DNA of 64,000 nt, taken from the NCBI GenBank assembly GCA_027494055.1, contig JAOSJO010000022.1:62001-126000 (forward strand), given 5' to 3'. The position numbers and the translations under genes are program-made. Within the stretch, counting starts at the first letter, position 1. Every line of letters begins with the position of its first letter. The notes beneath the pieces are model-generated. The model was not told where the DNA came from and made no database searches. It saw only the letters and a list, made by a program, of their open reading frames with translations. Below, in pieces: positions 20,144 through 30,015 of this stretch. This DNA is from Anaerolineae bacterium (lineage in GTDB: Bacteria; Chloroflexota; Anaerolineae; Aggregatilineales; JAFGMM01).

Positions 20144-21871
20144 ATGTTCCGCATCAACAAGCGCATGATTGTTGCGCTCCTTTTGGTTGTTTCGCTGGTC
20201 GCCTCCATCCCCGCCGCGATGGCGCAGGAGCGGACCGTCCTCAATTACAACTGGGGAACCGAACCGCCCTCGCTCGACCCCTCGATTGCCACCGACACCA
20301 CCTCGCACAAGATCATCCGCGAAGCCTTCCCGAACCTCGCCGTCCAGCACGAGGAAACCGGCGAGCTGCAGCCCGGCATGGCGACGTGGGAGATCGACGA
20401 GACCGGCACGGTCTACACCTTCACCATCATGCAGGGCGTGCCGTGGGTGCAATACGATCCTGAGGTCGGTGAGGTTGTCGAGGTCACCGACGAGGACGGC
20501 AACGTGCGCTATGTGAACGCGCATGACTTCGAGTATGGCGCGCTGCGCACCCTGGACCCGGCGACGGGCGGCGACTACGCCTACGTGCTGGCGTATGCGC
20601 TGGCGGGCGGCGAGGCCTACAATCAGGCCGACCCTGAGGCCGACGACATGGAGGCGCTCCGGGAGGCCGTCGGCGTGGAAGCGCTCGAAGACTACGTCTT
20701 CCAGGTCACCACGCCCTTCAAGGCCGCCTTCATGCTGAACATCCTGAGCATGTGGATGGCCGCCGCGCAGCCGCAGTGGCTGATCGAAGAAGCCGGCGAC
20801 TTCTGGACCGAGCCGGAGAACATCCAGAGCTACGGCCCGTATGCGGTCAAGGAATGGTTCCATGACGACAGCCTGACGCTGATCGCGAACCCCTTCTGGC
20901 CCGGCATCGACGCGATGCCCAAGCCGCAGATTCAGGAAATCTACGGCGTGATGCTCACCGATGCGTCCGCGGCCTTCGCCAACTACGAGGCCGGCACGAT
21001 TGACGTGTTGGAGACCGTGCCCCTGGCCGAGATGGACCGCATCCAGGCCGACCCGGTGCTGAGCGAAGAGCTGTTCATCGCCCCGGACTACTGCACGTAC
21101 TACTACGGCTACAACACCATCCGGGCGCCGATGGACAACGTGCACCTGCGCCGCGCTTTCTCGGCGGCAATCGACCGCCAGGCGCTGATCGACAACGTGC
21201 TCAAGGGCGGCCAGGAGCCGGCGCAGTGGTTTGCGCGCCCCGGCCTGGTGGCTGCACCCACGATGGAAACCCACCCCGACCTGGGCATCGGCTATGACCC
21301 CGAGATGGCGCAGGCCGAACTCGCGCTGGCGCTTGAGGACCTGGGCCTCAGCGACGTGAGCGAGCTGCCGCCGCTCACGCTGATGCACAACGAGAGCGAG
21401 GCCCACGCACGGATCGCCGAGGCCGTCCAGCAGATGTGGGTGAACGAACTGAACATCGAAGTCCAGATCACCACGCAGGAATGGGCCGTCTACCTGGACG
21501 CGCTCAAGGAAGACGATGCGCCGCACATCTACCGCATGGGCTGGTGCCAGGACTACCCGGACGCCAGCAACTTCCTCCTCGACGTGTGGGGCGATGGCGG
21601 CAGCGGCACGCTGCGCAGCAAGTGGAACAGCACGGAGAAGGGCACCCAGCAGACCGAATTCCAGTCCCTGATCCAGGAGGCGATGGTGCTTGAGGACACC
21701 GCAGCGCGGCTCGATCTGTACGCGCAGGCCGAGCAGATCCTCAGCTACGAAGACCCGCCGCTCGCCAACATCTACTGGTACACGACCGTCCAGATGACCA
21801 AGCCCTTCGTCACCCGCACGTATGAGCTTTACGGTCAGCCCGCGTTCGAAAAGTGGAGCTTCAACAACTAG
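20144..21871 (+). CDS. ABC transporter substrate-binding protein, family 5 (oligopeptide type), copy 1
   Basis: 575 residues. ATG 20144 follows AGGGAGG and opens a signal peptide ending AAMA, then QERTVLNYNWGTEPPSLDPS, the standard start of SBP family 5 (OppA/DppA-like). Such proteins bind peptides or other solutes outside the membrane. No lipobox cysteine is visible, so it is not obviously a lipoprotein. A close paralogue lies at 24311-26026; both share near-identical stretches such as ENIQSYGPYA and TNYEAG-like ANYEAG. Followed by two permease genes, it is the likely ligand binder of this transporter. The ligand cannot be deduced. Confidence 0.9.
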   Translation: MFRINKRMIVALLLVVSLVASIPAAMAQERTVLNYNWGTEPPSLDPSIATDTTSHKIIREAFPNLAVQHEETGELQPGMATWEIDETGTVYTFTIMQGVPWVQYDPEVGEVVEVTDEDGNVRYVNAHDFEYGALRTLDPATGGDYAYVLAYALAGGEAYNQADPEADDMEALREAVGVEALEDYVFQVTTPFKAAFMLNILSMWMAAAQPQWLIEEAGDFWTEPENIQSYGPYAVKEWFHDDSLTLIANPFWPGIDAMPKPQIQEIYGVMLTDASAAFANYEAGTIDVLETVPLAEMDRIQADPVLSEELFIAPDYCTYYYGYNTIRAPMDNVHLRRAFSAAIDRQALIDNVLKGGQEPAQWFARPGLVAAPTMETHPDLGIGYDPEMAQAELALALEDLGLSDVSELPPLTLMHNESEAHARIAEAVQQMWVNELNIEVQITTQEWAVYLDALKEDDAPHIYRMGWCQDYPDASNFLLDVWGDGGSGTLRSKWNSTEKGTQQTEFQSLIQEAMVLEDTAARLDLYAQAEQILSYEDPPLANIYWYTTVQMTKPFVTRTYELYGQPAFEKWSFNN

Positions 21872-21887
21872 ACGCGCGTGAGCCAGG

Positions 21888-21917
21888 TGTAGGGGCACGG
21901 CGCGCCGTGCCCCTACA
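21888..21917 (+). repeat. 30-base perfect palindrome (GTAGGGGC...GCCCCTAC family)
   Basis: Arms TGTAGGGGCACGGCG and CGCCGTGCCCCTACA form a perfect 30-base palindrome 17 bases after the binding-protein stop. It may act as a processing or termination hairpin between binding protein and permeases, although related palindromes occur at 29691, 37446, 39021, 39118, 47351, 59977 and 63138. A further weak hairpin (GCGGGCTGAAGCTCGCGGGC) lies near 21948. Confidence 0.75.
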
Positions 21918-22022
21918 CACGCATCCACTGACGAGAGAACAGGGCGCGGGCTGAAGCTCGCGGGCATAGGCCCGCCCCCCAAAAAGACGAATTCCCTTCG
22001 CTTGATTGTTTAGGAGCCGTAC

Positions 22023-23058
22023 ATGGGCGCATTCATTGTCCGGCGTGTGCTGTGGTTGTTTGTCGTCGTCTTCGTTGTGTCGATTATCACATTTCTCCTC
22101 ATGCATGCTGTGCCGGGCGGGCCGTTCGACCGCGAGAAACAATTGCCCGACCACATCATGCGCAACCTGGAAAAGAAATACAACCTCGACGAGCCGCTCC
22201 TGGTGCAATATGGCCGGTACATGGGCGACATCCTCATCCCGCGCATCGCCGGCACCGCCACCGAGCGCTCGACGACAAGCGACTTCATGTTCAATATCCA
22301 ATTGCGCGTCGATGACAGAGCAACGGAAGAGGACGAAGGCCTCTACATCCGTTGGATGAACTTCGGCCCATCGTATGCCTCGCGCACCCGGACCGTCAAC
22401 GACATCTTCCGCGAGCAACTGCCCATCTCATTCACCCTGGGCTTGCTCGCGTTGAGCTTTGCCGTGGTAACCGGGGGTGCCGTTGGGCATCCTTGCCGGG
22501 CTGAACCGCAACTCAGCCGTCGACTATATCTGCATGGCGATTGCCATCATCGGCGTGTCCGTGCCCGCTATCGTGATGGGACCTATCCTGATCTATCTGG
22601 TCGCGGTGGAACTGCGCTGGCTGCCGCCCTCTGGCTGGGGCACGGTCGAGCAGGCCATCCTTCCCGTCATCGTGCTCGGCTCCGGCTCGATGGCGCTTCT
22701 CGCTCGCCTGACGCGGGCCAGCCTGCTGCAAGTTCTGCGCGAGGACTACATCACCACGGCGCGCGCCAAGGGCCTTGCGAACCGGGTCGTGGTGGGCCTG
22801 CACGCACTGAAGAACGCGCTCATCCCGGTGGTGACGGTGCTGGGGCCGCTCTTCGCCGCGCTGGTGACGGGCACGTTCGTCACTGAGGTGATCTTCGGCA
22901 TCCCCGGCATGGGTCGGTACTTCGTCACCAGCATCACCAACCGCGACTACCCCGTCATCATGGGCACGATTCTGCTCTACGCGGTGTTCCTGGTGCTCGC
23001 CAATGTGATCGTTGACATCACGTATGCATGGCTTGACCCGCGCATCCGGTTTACATGA
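22023..23058 (+). CDS. ABC transporter permease, DppB/OppB type (one indel)
   Basis: Membrane subunit of a peptide-type importer. The N terminus is canonical (FIVRRVLWLFVVVFVVS) and the EAA loop reads EDYITTARAKGL. About six membrane helices are visible, with a longer than usual periplasmic insertion after the first helix (about 22200-22410). One extra G in 22473-22477 breaks the frame at the VTGVPLGILAGL segment; the next frame runs to TGA 23056-23058. Start ATG 22023 has AGGAG upstream. The stop overlaps the next gene's ATG. Confidence 0.88.
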
Positions 23059-24138
23059 GGCAGAGTGATGGAGTTGACCGCATGGCCGTAAAAGAACAAG
23101 CCTCCCAGGGCCGCTCGTCAAACGGGGTCGTGATCCTGGAGGAACCGCTCCGCAAGTCCGACAGCCTGTGGATGGACGCCTGGAAACGGCTGCTCCGCAA
23201 CCGCGCAGCGGTGGTCGGCATGGTTGTTCTCGCTTTCCTCTTCCTGACGGCGATCTTCGCCGACGTGATCGCGCCCCAGGACTACGCCTCGCAGGTGTTG
23301 ACCGACAACAACGCCGCGCCCGAATGGCTCACGTCGGTTTTCCCGACGATGAAGCCCAAGGGCGTTGAGGGCGGCTACGTGACCATCAACAACGACTACC
23401 CGTTGGGCGCGGACTACGTGGGGCGCGACATCCTGAGCCGCATCATCTACGGCGCGCGCATCTCGCTGGCGGTGGCTATCGTCGGGCCCATGGTGGCGCT
23501 GGCGATTGGCATCGGCTTTGGGCTGACCTCCGGCTATTTCGGCGGGCGGGTTGACAACATCATGATGCGCATTGTGGACATCATGTACGCCTTCCCCCAC
23601 CCTGCTGCTCATCATCCTCATGATGGCGTTCTTCCGCTCCTCGTTCAACCAGAGCACGCCGGGGACGCTTGCCTATACCCTGAACCAGCTCGACATGGCC
23701 TTCGGCGGGATGCTGTTCATCTTCATCGGCATCGGCATGACGGCGTGGATGGGTATGGCGCGCCTGGCGCGCGGGCAGGTGCTCTCGGTGCGCGAGAAGG
23801 AATTCGTCGAAGCGGCGGAGATGATCGGGCAGAACACGCGCGGCATCATGTGGAAGCACATCCTGCCCAACATCCTCGGCCCGCTGATCGTCGCGGAGAC
23901 GTTGGCGATCCCCAGCTACATCGCCACCGAGGCCTTCCTCAGCTTCATCGGCCTGGGCGTCAACCGCCCCACGCCAAGCTGGGGCGCGATGATCTCCGAC
24001 GGCGCGCAGGCGCTCCGCTCCTATCCCAACCAGGCAATCTTCCCCGCACTCGCCCTCGCCATCACCATGTTCGCCTTCAACTTCCTCGGCGACGGACTCC
24101 GTGACGCGCTCGACCCGCGAATGCGCGGCGTCGATTAA
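23055..24138 (+). CDS. ABC transporter permease, DppC/OppC type (one indel)
   Basis: Second permease of the pair. Features: a cytoplasmic N-terminal tail, a first helix (AAVVGMVVLAFLFLTAIFADVI), the conserved YPLGADYVGRDILSRIIYGARISL segment shown here in shortened form as LGADYVGRDILSR, and an EAA loop (EKEFVEAAEMIGQ). One extra C in 23594-23598 breaks the frame at YAFPTLLLIILM; the next frame runs to TAA 24136-24138. ATG 23055 overlaps the previous stop (ATGA); ATG 23082 is an alternative start. No DppD/F ATPase follows, so the ATPases must be encoded elsewhere. Confidence 0.88.
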
Positions 24139-24164
24139 CCCTGCAAATTGAACATCCTGCGACA

Positions 24165-24191
24165 GGCCACGGGCGTCAGAACCCCGTGGCC
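24165..24191 (+). terminator. Hairpin after the permease genes
   Basis: GGCCACGG (24165-24172) pairs with CCGTGGCC (24184-24191), 26 bases after the permease stop and well before the second binding protein. No T tract follows. The 172-base gap otherwise shows no convincing promoter. Confidence 0.45.
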
Positions 24192-24310
24192 CGTCGCCAT
24201 AAGACCCTTGCTGCGCCGGTCCACAACGAAGGGAGGCGCCATCGAAACCAGGTGAACCCGTGATCCGAGGTCTATTTGCTTTGCAGTCTCGCGACAAAGG
24301 GGAGAAAACA

Positions 24311-26026
24311 ATGTTCAGATTACTCGACAGGCGCGCTATCCTGGCAGTCGTCCTGGTGATTGCGCTGTTCGGCGGCGCGACCGGCGGCATCGCCCAGGAG
24401 GAGCGCACCGTGCTCAACCTGAACTGGGGCCGTGAGCCACCCACCATCGACCCCTCGCTGGCTGGTGACCTGATTTCGATTGAGCTTGCCGAAGAACTCT
24501 TCGTCAGCCTGGGCCGCGCCAACGACGTGACGCTTGAGAACGAGCCGGGCATCTCGACGTGGACCCTGGCCGATGACGGCGTGACGTACACCTTCGACAT
24601 CATGGAGAGCATCCCCTGGGTGCGCTTCAATCCTGACAGCGGCGAGGTTGAGCAGGTCGTTGACGACGCGGGCAACCCCCGCTTCGTAGACGCAAACCAG
24701 GTCGCCTACGGCATCATGCGCACGCTCGACCCGGCGACGACCGGCTCCTACAGTTACGTGCTCGCCATCGCCATCGAAGGCGCGCAGGCGTACAACGAAG
24801 CCGACCTTGAGGCCATCTCCGAAGAAGAGCTGGCCGCCCTGCGCGATGCCGTGGCCGTGACTGTGGTCGACGACTACACGCTCGAAATCCGCGCGCCCTT
24901 CCAGGCCGCCTTCATGGACGACATCCTCGGCCTTTGGATGTCATCGGCGCAGCCTTCCTGGTTGATCGACGAGGCCGGCGATTTCTGGATCGAGCCGGAG
25001 AACATCCAGAGCTACGGCCCCTACGCCCTCAAGGAGTGGATCCACGACGACAGCCTGGCGCTGATCGCCAATCCCTTCTGGCTCGGCACCGACAACATCC
25101 CCCAGCCGCAGATCGAGGAAATCTACGGCATCATGCTCACCGATGAGTCGGCGTCCTTCGCCAACTACGAGGCCGGGCTGCTCGACGTGGCCGGCGCGCC
25201 GCTCTCTGAGCTGGACCGCATCAAGGCCGACCCCGAACTGAGCGAGCAGTTGTACATCGGCCCCGGCGACGGCACCGAGTACTACGGCTACAACCTCGCC
25301 AAGCCGCCGATGGACAACCTCAACCTGCGCCTGGCGCTCTCCTACGCGGTGGACCGCGTGGCGATGGTGGAGAACGTGGTCAAGGGCGGGCAGATCCCCG
25401 CGCGCTGGTTCTCCATGCCCGGCCTGGTCGCCGCGCCCACGCTGGAGACCCACCCGGACCTGGGCATCACCTATGACCCGGAGAAAGCCCAGGAGCACAT
25501 GGCGCTGGCGCTCGAAGAGATGGGGCTGTCCGATGCGAGCGAGCTGCCGCCCATCACGCTGATGTACAACGAGAGCGAGGCCCACGCCCGCAAGGCGGAG
25601 GCCGCCGCACAGATGTGGAAGGACCTGCTCGGCGTGAATGTCCAGCTCACCACGCAGGAGTGGCGCGTCTTCTTGCAGACCCTCAACAGCGGCGATGGCC
25701 CGCAGATCTTCCGTGCGTCATGGGTGCTGGACTACTCCGACGCTTCGAACTTCCTGCGCGACTTCTTCCACTCTGGCGCGGGCGGCACGGTGCGCGCGAA
25801 CTGGAGCAGCGAGGAATTCGACCGCCTGGTGGACGAGGCCATGCTGCTTGAGGACACCGAGGCGCGGCGCGAGCTGTACGCCCAGGCAGAAGAAATCCTC
25901 GTCGTGCGCGACGCGGTTGTCCTGCCGCTGTACCACTACTCCAACGTCTCGATGACCAAGCCCTACGTCAACCGGCCTTACGGCCCCGGCCACGCGCGCT
26001 ACGAGAAGTGGAGCTTCAACGACTAG
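24311..26026 (+). CDS. ABC transporter substrate-binding protein, family 5, copy 2
   Basis: 571 residues, intact. ATG 24311 has GGGGAG seven bases upstream and gives a signal peptide (RAILAVVLVIALFGG...GIAQ) followed by EERTVLNLNWGREPPTIDPS. The whole protein parallels copy 1, including ENIQSYGPYALKEW, ANYEAG and the C-terminal YEKWSFND against FEKWSFNN. It is probably a tandem duplicate that diverged in ligand preference. An upstream GTG (24260) adds a non-conserved tail and is rejected. Both binding proteins may serve the same permease pair. Confidence 0.9.
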   Translation: MFRLLDRRAILAVVLVIALFGGATGGIAQEERTVLNLNWGREPPTIDPSLAGDLISIELAEELFVSLGRANDVTLENEPGISTWTLADDGVTYTFDIMESIPWVRFNPDSGEVEQVVDDAGNPRFVDANQVAYGIMRTLDPATTGSYSYVLAIAIEGAQAYNEADLEAISEEELAALRDAVAVTVVDDYTLEIRAPFQAAFMDDILGLWMSSAQPSWLIDEAGDFWIEPENIQSYGPYALKEWIHDDSLALIANPFWLGTDNIPQPQIEEIYGIMLTDESASFANYEAGLLDVAGAPLSELDRIKADPELSEQLYIGPGDGTEYYGYNLAKPPMDNLNLRLALSYAVDRVAMVENVVKGGQIPARWFSMPGLVAAPTLETHPDLGITYDPEKAQEHMALALEEMGLSDASELPPITLMYNESEAHARKAEAAAQMWKDLLGVNVQLTTQEWRVFLQTLNSGDGPQIFRASWVLDYSDASNFLRDFFHSGAGGTVRANWSSEEFDRLVDEAMLLEDTEARRELYAQAEEILVVRDAVVLPLYHYSNVSMTKPYVNRPYGPGHARYEKWSFND

Positions 26027-26075
26027 CTGCTGCATCTGCGCGCTAAACCACAGATAGGGCTTTCCGGCGCTTTTA

Positions 26076-26145
26076 CCTCACCCCCGCCGCACGCACCCAC
26101 GGCTCCCCTCTCCATTGAATGGAGAGGGGGATCAAGGGGGTGAGG
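26076..26145 (+). repeat. CCTCACCCCC...GGGGGTGAGG intergenic repeat, copy 1
   Basis: CCTCACCCCC (26076-26085) and GGGGGTGAGG (26136-26145) are perfect inverse arms around an inner hairpin, CCCCTCTCCATT-type arms with AATGGAGAGGGG (about 26104-26130). Related elements lie at 31534-31690 and 50359-50437. It follows the second binding protein gene. Confidence 0.75.
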
Positions 26146-26242
26146 TAAACATAACGCGCAAATACCGCTATCGCTTCATGAGAACCGAAAAGCCCTGAAC
26201 CACAGGGCATTGCATGGCAAAGTCCGGGAGGCAGCGCAGATT

Positions 26243-26340
26243 GAAACACGAAGCCACGAAAGGCGCGAAACATCCGCCCAACCTTCCGTGACTTCACATC
26301 TTTCGTGCTTTCGTGTTACGAAATCTTTGGTGCGCGCCTC
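26243..26340 (+). repeat. CACGAA-type inverted repeat, copy 1
   Basis: Begins GAAACACGAAGCCACGAAA and ends with TTTCGTGCTTTCGTGTTACG, an imperfect inverse of the start. A related copy lies at 47156-47246. The 432-base gap between 26027 and 26458 holds this, the preceding repeat and a terminator hairpin, and no gene. Confidence 0.7.
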
Positions 26341-26374
26341 TCCATTCCCGGACCTTGTCATGCTATCACCACAG

Positions 26375-26401
26375 GGGCGGGTTGTTCTAACCCGCCCTTT
26401 T
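26375..26401 (+). terminator. Intrinsic terminator
   Basis: GGGCGGGTT (26375-26383), loop GTTCT, then AACCCGCCC (26389-26397) and TTTT. A textbook rho-independent terminator. It lies 57 bases before the SMP-30 gene and probably ends readthrough from upstream. Confidence 0.75.
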
Positions 26402-26458
26402 GTGTGTTATCATCATCTACGCCACGACTTAGCCAAAACGAAACATGAAGGAGCCGAC

Positions 26459-27325
26459 ATGAACGAGGTCGAACACGTGCTGGCGGTCCAGAACGACCTG
26501 GGCGAAGGGCCGCTGTGGGATGCAGAAGCCGGCGTGCTGTACTGGGTGGACATCAACCCGGGCCGCTTCTACCGGTGGGACCCGGCGGCGGCGCAGTACG
26601 AGACGTTCGCGGTGGGCGTGCCGGTCGGCGCGCTGGCGCTGCGCACAAAGGGCGGGATGGTGCTGGCGACGAAGGACGGCCTCGCCTTTTGGGACACGGA
26701 GACGCAGGCGCTCGACTTCATCGCCCACCCGGAAGCGGACCGCCCGTCGCGCTTCAACGACGGCAAAGTGGATCGCCAGGGGCGCTTCTGGGCGGGCACC
26801 ATGACCGACGCCCGCAGTCCAACGGGCGCGCTCTACCGCCTGGACCCCGACCGCGCGCTGCACACGATGGTCACAGGGGTGACGGTCTCCAACGGCATCG
26901 GCTGGAGTCCGGACAACCGGACCATGTACTACACCGACTCCACTCCCAGGATCATCTACGCCTACGACTTTGACCCCGCCACCGGCGCGATCAGCAATCA
27001 GCGGCCCTTCGTTCACACGCCTGGGTCGCCCGACGTGCCCGACGGGTTGACGGTGGACAGCGAGGGCTTCATCTGGAGCGCGCGCTGGGACGGCTGGCGC
27101 GTGGTGCGCTACGACCCTGACGGCAAGGTCGAGCGCGAGATCCCCGTGCCGGCGCAGCGGCCCACGAGCGTGATGTTCGGCGGCCCGAACCTGGATGAAC
27201 TCTACATCACCACCGCGCGCACGGGGCTGAGCACAACCGAGCTTGAGGGCCAGCCAAAGGCCGGCGACCTGTTCCGCGTCAGGCCGGGGGTCAGAGGGCT
27301 GCCGGAGTCGAAGTTCGCGGGGTAG
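26459..27325 (+). CDS. SMP-30/gluconolactonase family protein
   Basis: 288 residues. Six-blade propeller hydrolase family that opens sugar lactones with a bound divalent metal. Family features: LGEGPLWDAEAGVLYWVDI at the N terminus (metal glutamate in GEGP), RFNDGKVDRQGRFWAG, SNGIGWSPDNRTMYYTDS and PDGLTVDSEGFIWSARWDG. ATG 26459 has AAGGAG seven bases upstream; the open frame extends further upstream only through repeat sequence. No signal peptide. The actual lactone is unknown. Confidence 0.9.
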   Translation: MNEVEHVLAVQNDLGEGPLWDAEAGVLYWVDINPGRFYRWDPAAAQYETFAVGVPVGALALRTKGGMVLATKDGLAFWDTETQALDFIAHPEADRPSRFNDGKVDRQGRFWAGTMTDARSPTGALYRLDPDRALHTMVTGVTVSNGIGWSPDNRTMYYTDSTPRIIYAYDFDPATGAISNQRPFVHTPGSPDVPDGLTVDSEGFIWSARWDGWRVVRYDPDGKVEREIPVPAQRPTSVMFGGPNLDELYITTARTGLSTTELEGQPKAGDLFRVRPGVRGLPESKFAG

Positions 27326-27473
27326 CGCCTACCGGTTCACGTGGGCGCGGTTTGGCGTGGCGGCGCGGCGGCCAGGCCTCCGGGGAACTTTTTCCACCTG
27401 GGCGGTCGTTCTGTTGGTGAATCCAACAGGCAACGACGGCCCGCCCATCGGGCCGGCACAGGAGGTACAGACC

Positions 27474-29660
27474 ATGAAGAGGAAGCTTTTCCTCGTCGCC
27501 ATCATCGTCGCGCTGGCCGCGCCAGCGTTCTCCGCGCTCCCCGCCCATGCCGACGGCATCATCATCCCGCCCTGGCCGCCCGAACCGCCGCCGCCCGGCG
27601 TCATCACCGACCCGGCGTGGCTGACGATCAAGTACCACCGCGTCCACATCGCCATCGACAACCAGATCGCCACGACGCGCGTGGATCAGGTCTTCGTCAA
27701 CGAGGGCAATATGACCGCCGAGGGCACCTACATCTTCCCGCTGCCCGAAGGCGCGACCGTTGACGAGTTCATCATGTGGGTGGACGGCCAGCCCATCGAG
27801 GCGCGCATCCTCGAAAAGGACGAGGCGCGCCGCATCTACGACGACATCGTGCGCCGCTTCCGCGACCCGGCGCTGCTGGAGTACGTCGGCACGCAGATGG
27901 TGCAGGCCAACGTCTTCCCCATCGCGCCGGGCGAGGAACGCCGCATCGAGCTGGAATACGCCCAGGTGCTCGACGTGGACCAGGACCTCGTGACCTACCG
28001 CTACCCGCTCAACACCGAGCGCTTCTCCGCGCGCCCGCTGGAGGAGGTCGTCATCTCGGTCGAGGTCAACTCCAACGACGACATCGGTGCGATCTACTCC
28101 GACACGCACGACATCGCCGTCAACCGCGATGGGCCGCGCCGCTTCACCGCCGGCTATGAGGCGTACAACATCCTGCCAGACACCGACTTCATCCTGCGCT
28201 ACGGGCTGGCGCGCGACGAGATCAACGTCAACCTGCTCACCTACCGCGAGAGCGCCGACGGGCGCGGCTTCTTCGCGCTGCTGGTCGCCCCGCCGGTGGC
28301 GGTCGATGCGGCGCGCGTGGTGGCGCGCGACATCATCGTGGTGCTCGACCAGAGCGGGAGCATGGACGGCGAGAAGTGGGACCAGGCGCGCACTGCCGCC
28401 GCCTACGTGCTGGACAACCTGAACCCCGAAGACCGCTTCAACCTCGTCGTCTTCAGCACCGGCTGGCGCGTGTTCGCCAACGAGATGCAGCCCCCGCGCG
28501 AGGCCGGGGCGGCGATTGACTGGATCAACGACCTGGAGGCCATCGGCGGGACCGACATCAACGCCGCGCTGACCGAGGCGATGGCGTTCGTCGGCGAGCG
28601 CCCGGCGGTGGTGATCTTCCTCACCGACGGCCTGCCCACCGAGGGCGTGACCAGTTCGGCGGAAATCCTGGCGAACGTGAAAGATGCCGCGCCGCCCAAC
28701 GTGCGCCTGTTCGCCTTCGGCGTGGGCGACGACGTGGATACGCTGCTGCTCGACACGCTGACGCGCGAACACCAGGGCGCGAGCGCCTACGTGCGCCCCG
28801 GCGAGCGCATCGACGAGGAGGTGAGCAGCCTGTACGCCAAGATCAGCGCGCCGGTGCTCAGCGACATCGCGCTCGACTTCGGCGATGTGATGGTGGAGGA
28901 GATGTACCCCGCCGCGCCGCTGCCTGACCTGTTCGCCGGCACGCAGATGATCGTGGTCGGGCGCTACCGCGACGGCGGTGCGACCACGGTCACGCTCACC
29001 GGCAAGGTGGGCGGCGACGCGCACACCTTCGTGTACAGCGGGCTGGACTTCCGGCGCAACGCGGGCGGCGAGGTCTTCATCCCGCGCCTGTGGGCCACGC
29101 GCCGCATCGGCGACCTGCTCCAGCAGATCCGGCTGCACGGCGAGAACCCCGAGCTGGTGGACAGCATCGTCCAACTGAGCCTGCGCTACGGCATCATCAC
29201 GCCGTATACCTCGTTCCTCATCACCGAAGACGACATCTTCACCGAAGAGGGGCGGGAGGCCGCCGCGCGCGAGCTGGAAGACGTGGAGTTTGGTGTGAGC
29301 GGCGCGGCGGCAGTGGACGCCGCCGAACAGGCGCAGGGGCTTGGCGGCGCGGAAATGCCCATGGCGATGCCCACGCAGATGGCGCTGCCGGATACCGACG
29401 GTCGCGGCGAGAGCTACTACGTCGAGACGCGCGAGGTGATCCGTTACGTCAACGCCAAGACGTTCGTCTTCCGCGACGGCGTGTGGATCGATACCGAGTA
29501 CGATCCCGACGCGCTCACGCCGGAGCAGGTCGCGTTCCTCAGCGATGCGTACTTCGATCTGGTGGCGGTGCATCCGGAACTGGGCGACTACTTCGCGCTT
29601 GGCGATCACGTGATCGTGGTGTTCGCGGGCGTGGCCTACGAGGTGACGCCATCGGCGTGA
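27474..29660 (+). CDS. Secreted VIT and VWA domain protein
   Basis: 728 residues. A signal peptide (MKRKLFLVAIIVALAAPAFS...HA) is followed by a VIT domain (about 40-170; typical EGTYIFPLPEGATVDEF) and a von Willebrand A domain (about 280-460). The MIDAS metal site is complete: DQSGS near residue 292, the GGTD threonine near 358 and LTDG near 384. This inter-alpha-trypsin-inhibitor-like architecture is found in surface proteins with adhesive or scaffold roles. The C-terminal 230 residues are not assigned. ATG 27474 has GGAGG 7-9 bases upstream; the frame extends to 27243 without a better start. No sorting signal or C-terminal membrane helix is seen. Confidence 0.9.
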   Translation: MKRKLFLVAIIVALAAPAFSALPAHADGIIIPPWPPEPPPPGVITDPAWLTIKYHRVHIAIDNQIATTRVDQVFVNEGNMTAEGTYIFPLPEGATVDEFIMWVDGQPIEARILEKDEARRIYDDIVRRFRDPALLEYVGTQMVQANVFPIAPGEERRIELEYAQVLDVDQDLVTYRYPLNTERFSARPLEEVVISVEVNSNDDIGAIYSDTHDIAVNRDGPRRFTAGYEAYNILPDTDFILRYGLARDEINVNLLTYRESADGRGFFALLVAPPVAVDAARVVARDIIVVLDQSGSMDGEKWDQARTAAAYVLDNLNPEDRFNLVVFSTGWRVFANEMQPPREAGAAIDWINDLEAIGGTDINAALTEAMAFVGERPAVVIFLTDGLPTEGVTSSAEILANVKDAAPPNVRLFAFGVGDDVDTLLLDTLTREHQGASAYVRPGERIDEEVSSLYAKISAPVLSDIALDFGDVMVEEMYPAAPLPDLFAGTQMIVVGRYRDGGATTVTLTGKVGGDAHTFVYSGLDFRRNAGGEVFIPRLWATRRIGDLLQQIRLHGENPELVDSIVQLSLRYGIITPYTSFLITEDDIFTEEGREAAARELEDVEFGVSGAAAVDAAEQAQGLGGAEMPMAMPTQMALPDTDGRGESYYVETREVIRYVNAKTFVFRDGVWIDTEYDPDALTPEQVAFLSDAYFDLVAVHPELGDYFALGDHVIVVFAGVAYEVTPSA

Positions 29661-29690
29661 TCGACCGGGCGCTGACGCACAACCTGACCG

Positions 29691-29715
29691 CAGGGGCACA
29701 CGCGCTGTGCCCCTG
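29691..29715 (+). terminator. Hairpin after VIT-VWA gene, probable terminator
   Basis: CAGGGGCACA (29691-29700) pairs with TGTGCCCCTG (29706-29715), followed by TTTGCGTTT. It belongs to the GGGGCAC palindrome family but its position 30 bases after the stop suits a terminator. The 355-base gap to the next gene also holds the CTTAAG palindrome at 29795. Confidence 0.6.
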
Positions 29716-29794
29716 TTTGCGTTTCACGCGCCTGCCGGCGCCATAGTAGCTCCACACGATACTGTGGTCGATGAAGAACATCCCACCTGAGGCT

Positions 29795-29820
29795 GGACAG
29801 GGGGCTTAAGCCCCCTGTCC
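29795..29820 (+). repeat. Perfect palindrome identical to the murD-embedded one
   Basis: 26-base perfect palindrome; arms GGACAGGGGGCTT and AAGCCCCCTGTCC. The inner 24 bases equal the palindrome inside murD (5166-5189). Confidence 0.85.
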
Positions 29821-30015
29821 TATCCCACCCGGTGAGACAGTTTGGCTCAGAATTGAGCGTTACAACCCACTTTCAGGCGCTCCACGCTATTCTGAAGTCG
29901 CGCCGACGCCATCTCCACGCGCCGGAGTAGGCCCTTTGGCCGCTTGGCATGGGAAAAGGGCCGTTCTACAATGAGCCTGTGCGTGACGCATGACCACGCC
30001 CCAAAGGAGACCCTG

